A DNA stretch of 7,545 nt, taken from assembly GCA_002699725.1 (NCBI GenBank), contig PACE01000024.1, forward strand, positions 13,086-20,630. Reading direction: 5' to 3'. The position numbers and the translations under genes were made by a program. This document shows positions 6,199-7,545 of the stretch, in pieces (position 1 is the first letter of the stretch; every line of letters starts with the position of its first letter). The notes beneath the pieces are model-generated. The model ran no database searches. It saw only the letters and a list, made by a program, of their open reading frames with translations, and was not told the origin of the DNA. Source of the DNA: Acidimicrobiaceae bacterium (GTDB taxonomy: Bacteria; Actinomycetota; Acidimicrobiia; Acidimicrobiales; MedAcidi-G1).

Positions 6199-6861
6199 AT
6201 GCCTGAGGCGACGACGATCCGGGACACGGTGCGCGACACGGTGCGCGGGGTCACCCGGTCCTCGGGCAGGGGCGCAGAGACCCGGGAGCGCATCCTCGAC
6301 GCCGCCCTCTCGTCATTCGGCACGATCGGCTACGACGGCACGTCGCTCGACGACCTGGCCAACGGCCTCGGCGTCCGCAAGCAGACGATCCTCTACCACT
6401 TCGTCAGCAAGCGGGGCCTGCTCGGTGCAGTCGTGGATCGCAGCGCCGCCGACCTGAACGCCGCCCTGTTCGAGGTGCTCGACGGCGAGGCCACCGACTG
6501 GGAACGGGTGGAGGCGCTGGTGCGCTCCGTCTTCCGGGTGGCACTCGAGCAGCCGCTGCTGATGGGCCTTCTGCGCGAGGTGTCGCGACCCGGCTCACCG
6601 GCGGCACCCCGACTCAAGGGCGCCATGGGGCCGCTGATGGATCGAGCGCAGGCCTGGATGGAGCGGGAGATGGACGCCGGCAGGATGCGACGTACCGACG
6701 CCCAACTGGTGCTGATCAGCGCCTACTCGACGGTGGTGGGCCTGGCGACCGAGATCGAGGTGCTGCGCGCCGCCGGCCTCGAGCCGACGATGCGCACCGT
6801 GGCGACCCGTCGCCGCGAACTGCTGCGGTTCCTGCGCGCCTCCCTCGACCCCCAGCGCTGA
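6199..6861 (+). CDS. TetR/AcrR-family transcriptional regulator
   Basis: This 220-residue protein is of normal length for the family. The N-terminal DNA-binding domain covers about residues 27-75: ETRERILDAALSSFG starts helix 1, TSLDDLANGLGV (48-59) carries the first half of the helix-turn-helix, and KQTILYHFVSKRGLL (61-75) is the recognition helix and following YHFxSK signature. The rest is a helical ligand-binding and dimerisation domain whose ligand cannot be read from sequence. About 26 residues precede the HTH domain, including a short duplicated TVRD segment. The ATG at 6199 is chosen because a -10-like TAATGT lies six bases upstream; a GTG at 6229 is a possible alternative. It is divergent from the lipid-type operon, with only 66 bases between starts and twin operator-like repeats in them. 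It is therefore likely to repress both directions. Family call is firm; target assignment is inferred. Confidence 0.92.
   Translation: MPEATTIRDTVRDTVRGVTRSSGRGAETRERILDAALSSFGTIGYDGTSLDDLANGLGVRKQTILYHFVSKRGLLGAVVDRSAADLNAALFEVLDGEATDWERVEALVRSVFRVALEQPLLMGLLREVSRPGSPAAPRLKGAMGPLMDRAQAWMEREMDAGRMRRTDAQLVLISAYSTVVGLATEIEVLRAAGLEPTMRTVATRRRELLRFLRASLDPQR
6223..6246 (+). repeat. Perfect 12-base tandem duplication within the TetR gene
   Basis: GACACGGTGCGC occurs twice back to back (6223-6234 and 6235-6246). It encodes a repeated DTVR at residues 9-16, in the tail before the HTH domain. The unit is a multiple of three, so the frame is kept. It may be a recent slippage event. Confidence 0.8.
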
Positions 6862-6883
6862 GGCGGGGCGGGGTTCCTCAGCG
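6856..6883. terminator. Candidate bidirectional terminator hairpin between convergent genes
   Basis: CGCTGAGG (6856-6863) and CCTCAGCG (6876-6883) form a perfect 8-bp stem with a 12-base loop. The left arm holds the tetR stop codon (TGA 6859-6861) and the right arm holds the ligase stop (read as TGA at 6880-6878). The 16 bases between the two genes form most of the loop. Neither side has a run of T, so it is not a classic intrinsic terminator, though such stems are common between convergent genes in high-GC actinobacteria. Confidence 0.5.
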
Positions 6884-7545
6884 GCGGGTGTTGCGGCGGC
6901 GGCGGGCGTGGCGTTCGACGGCGAGGTCGACCAGGCGGTCGACGAGTGCCGGGTAGGTCAGGCCCGCCTTCTGCCAGAGCCGTGGATACATCGAGATGGG
7001 CGTGAAACCCGGGATCGTGTTGACCTCGTTGAGCACCGGGCCCCGGCCGTCGTCGGCGAGGAAGAAATCGACCCGGGCCATCCCGGAGCAGCGCAGGGCC
7101 AGGAACGCCCGTGCGGCCAGTTCCTGGAACAGGACGACTGTCTCTGGTTCGAGGTCTGGATCGTCGAGCAACTCGGCGGCGTCGGTCTCGTATTTGTCGG
7201 CGTAGTCGTAGAAATCGGCACCGGGACGGATTTCGCCGGGCCCCGATACCTGCGGCACCCGGTCGCCCAACACCGCCAGTTCGATCTCGCGGCCGGTGAT
7301 CGCCTCCTCGACGATGATCCACTCGTCGTAGGCGGCAGCGGCATTCAGGGCCACCTCGAGGGTGGCGGCATCGGTGGCCTTCGACACCCCGATCGAGGAT
7401 CCCAGGTTGGCGGGCTTCACGAACACCGTCGGGCCCAGGTCGGTGAGCAGGGAGTCGAGCAGGGCGGCAAGGGTGTCGGTGCCCGGGGCGCCGAGGTCGT
7501 CGGCGTGGAGGCCCCGGTAGCGGGCCTGGGGCAGGCCGTGCTGGG
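6878..7545 (-). CDS. ddl: D-alanine--D-alanine ligase, C-terminal part (cut by window edge)
   Basis: The visible 221 residues are the ATP-grasp part of the cytoplasmic ligase that joins two D-alanines for peptidoglycan precursors. The frame stays open to the right edge, so roughly the N-terminal 130-150 residues of a typical 330-370 are missing; the in-window GTG at 7426 is an internal Val codon, not the start. From the N-terminal side, VKPANLGSSIGV is the ATP and substrate serine loop, and VEEAITGREIELAVLG follows. FYDYADKY is the omega loop with the Tyr typical of D-Ala-D-Ala rather than D-Ala-D-lactate enzymes. RVDFFL and LNEVNTIPGFT supply the metal-binding Asp, Glu and Asn. The chain ends in a basic RHARRRRNTRR tail. 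It converges on the TetR gene with 16 bases between, so it is probably not in the same regulon. All catalytic motifs seen look intact. Confidence 0.93.
   Translation of the reverse strand, partial: QHGLPQARYRGLHADDLGAPGTDTLAALLDSLLTDLGPTVFVKPANLGSSIGVSKATDAATLEVALNAAAAYDEWIIVEEAITGREIELAVLGDRVPQVSGPGEIRPGADFYDYADKYETDAAELLDDPDLEPETVVLFQELAARAFLALRCSGMARVDFFLADDGRGPVLNEVNTIPGFTPISMYPRLWQKAGLTYPALVDRLVDLAVERHARRRRNTRR

Overview
The window is GC-rich throughout, with G/C-dominated third codon positions, long antisense open frames, two GTG starts and 4-base start/stop overlaps. That pattern fits a high-GC actinobacterium. The mix of a FAR-like reductase, lipid acyltransferase, TetR regulator and peptidoglycan ligase would suit Acidimicrobiia or a relative, but this placement is inference and cannot be proved from the window.

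Layout: (1) Positions 6132 down to 11 hold a four-gene minus-strand operon with almost no non-coding DNA. In transcription order it encodes a 776-aa fatty acyl-CoA reductase-like SDR fused to an HAD-IB hydrolase, a 408-aa zinc-dependent medium-chain dehydrogenase, a 537-aa distant homologue of nickel-pincer lactate racemase (LarA/DUF2088), and a 309-aa PlsC-type acyltransferase. The first three genes are joined by ATGA and GTGA overlaps; the acyltransferase follows after 28 bases. (2) Positions 6133-6198 are a 66-base divergent control region with two identical 15-base operator-like repeats at a 20-base pitch. (3) A TetR-family regulator is read rightward (6199-6861), probably from a leaderless transcript. 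(4) The C-terminal part of a D-alanine--D-alanine ligase is read leftward from the right window edge and converges on the TetR gene. A perfect 8-bp stem contains both stop codons.

How it may work: the TetR protein probably binds the twin sites and controls both itself and the divergent operon, perhaps in response to an acyl-CoA or lipid-like ligand. The operon looks like a lipid-modifying pathway: an acyl thioester is reduced, a phosphorylated intermediate may be dephosphorylated by the HAD domain, and a PlsC enzyme attaches an acyl chain. The dehydrogenase and LarA-like protein suggest that a hydroxy-acid or polyol is oxidised, reduced or epimerised in the same pathway. I do not recognise this combination as a described pathway. 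The LarA-like protein appears to lack several residues that LarA uses for catalysis and substrate binding, which makes it the most interesting candidate for new chemistry here. The Ddl gene is a housekeeping neighbour and probably unrelated. I saw no tRNA, rRNA, CRISPR array, insertion sequence or prophage gene. No gene-free stretch exceeds 66 bases.
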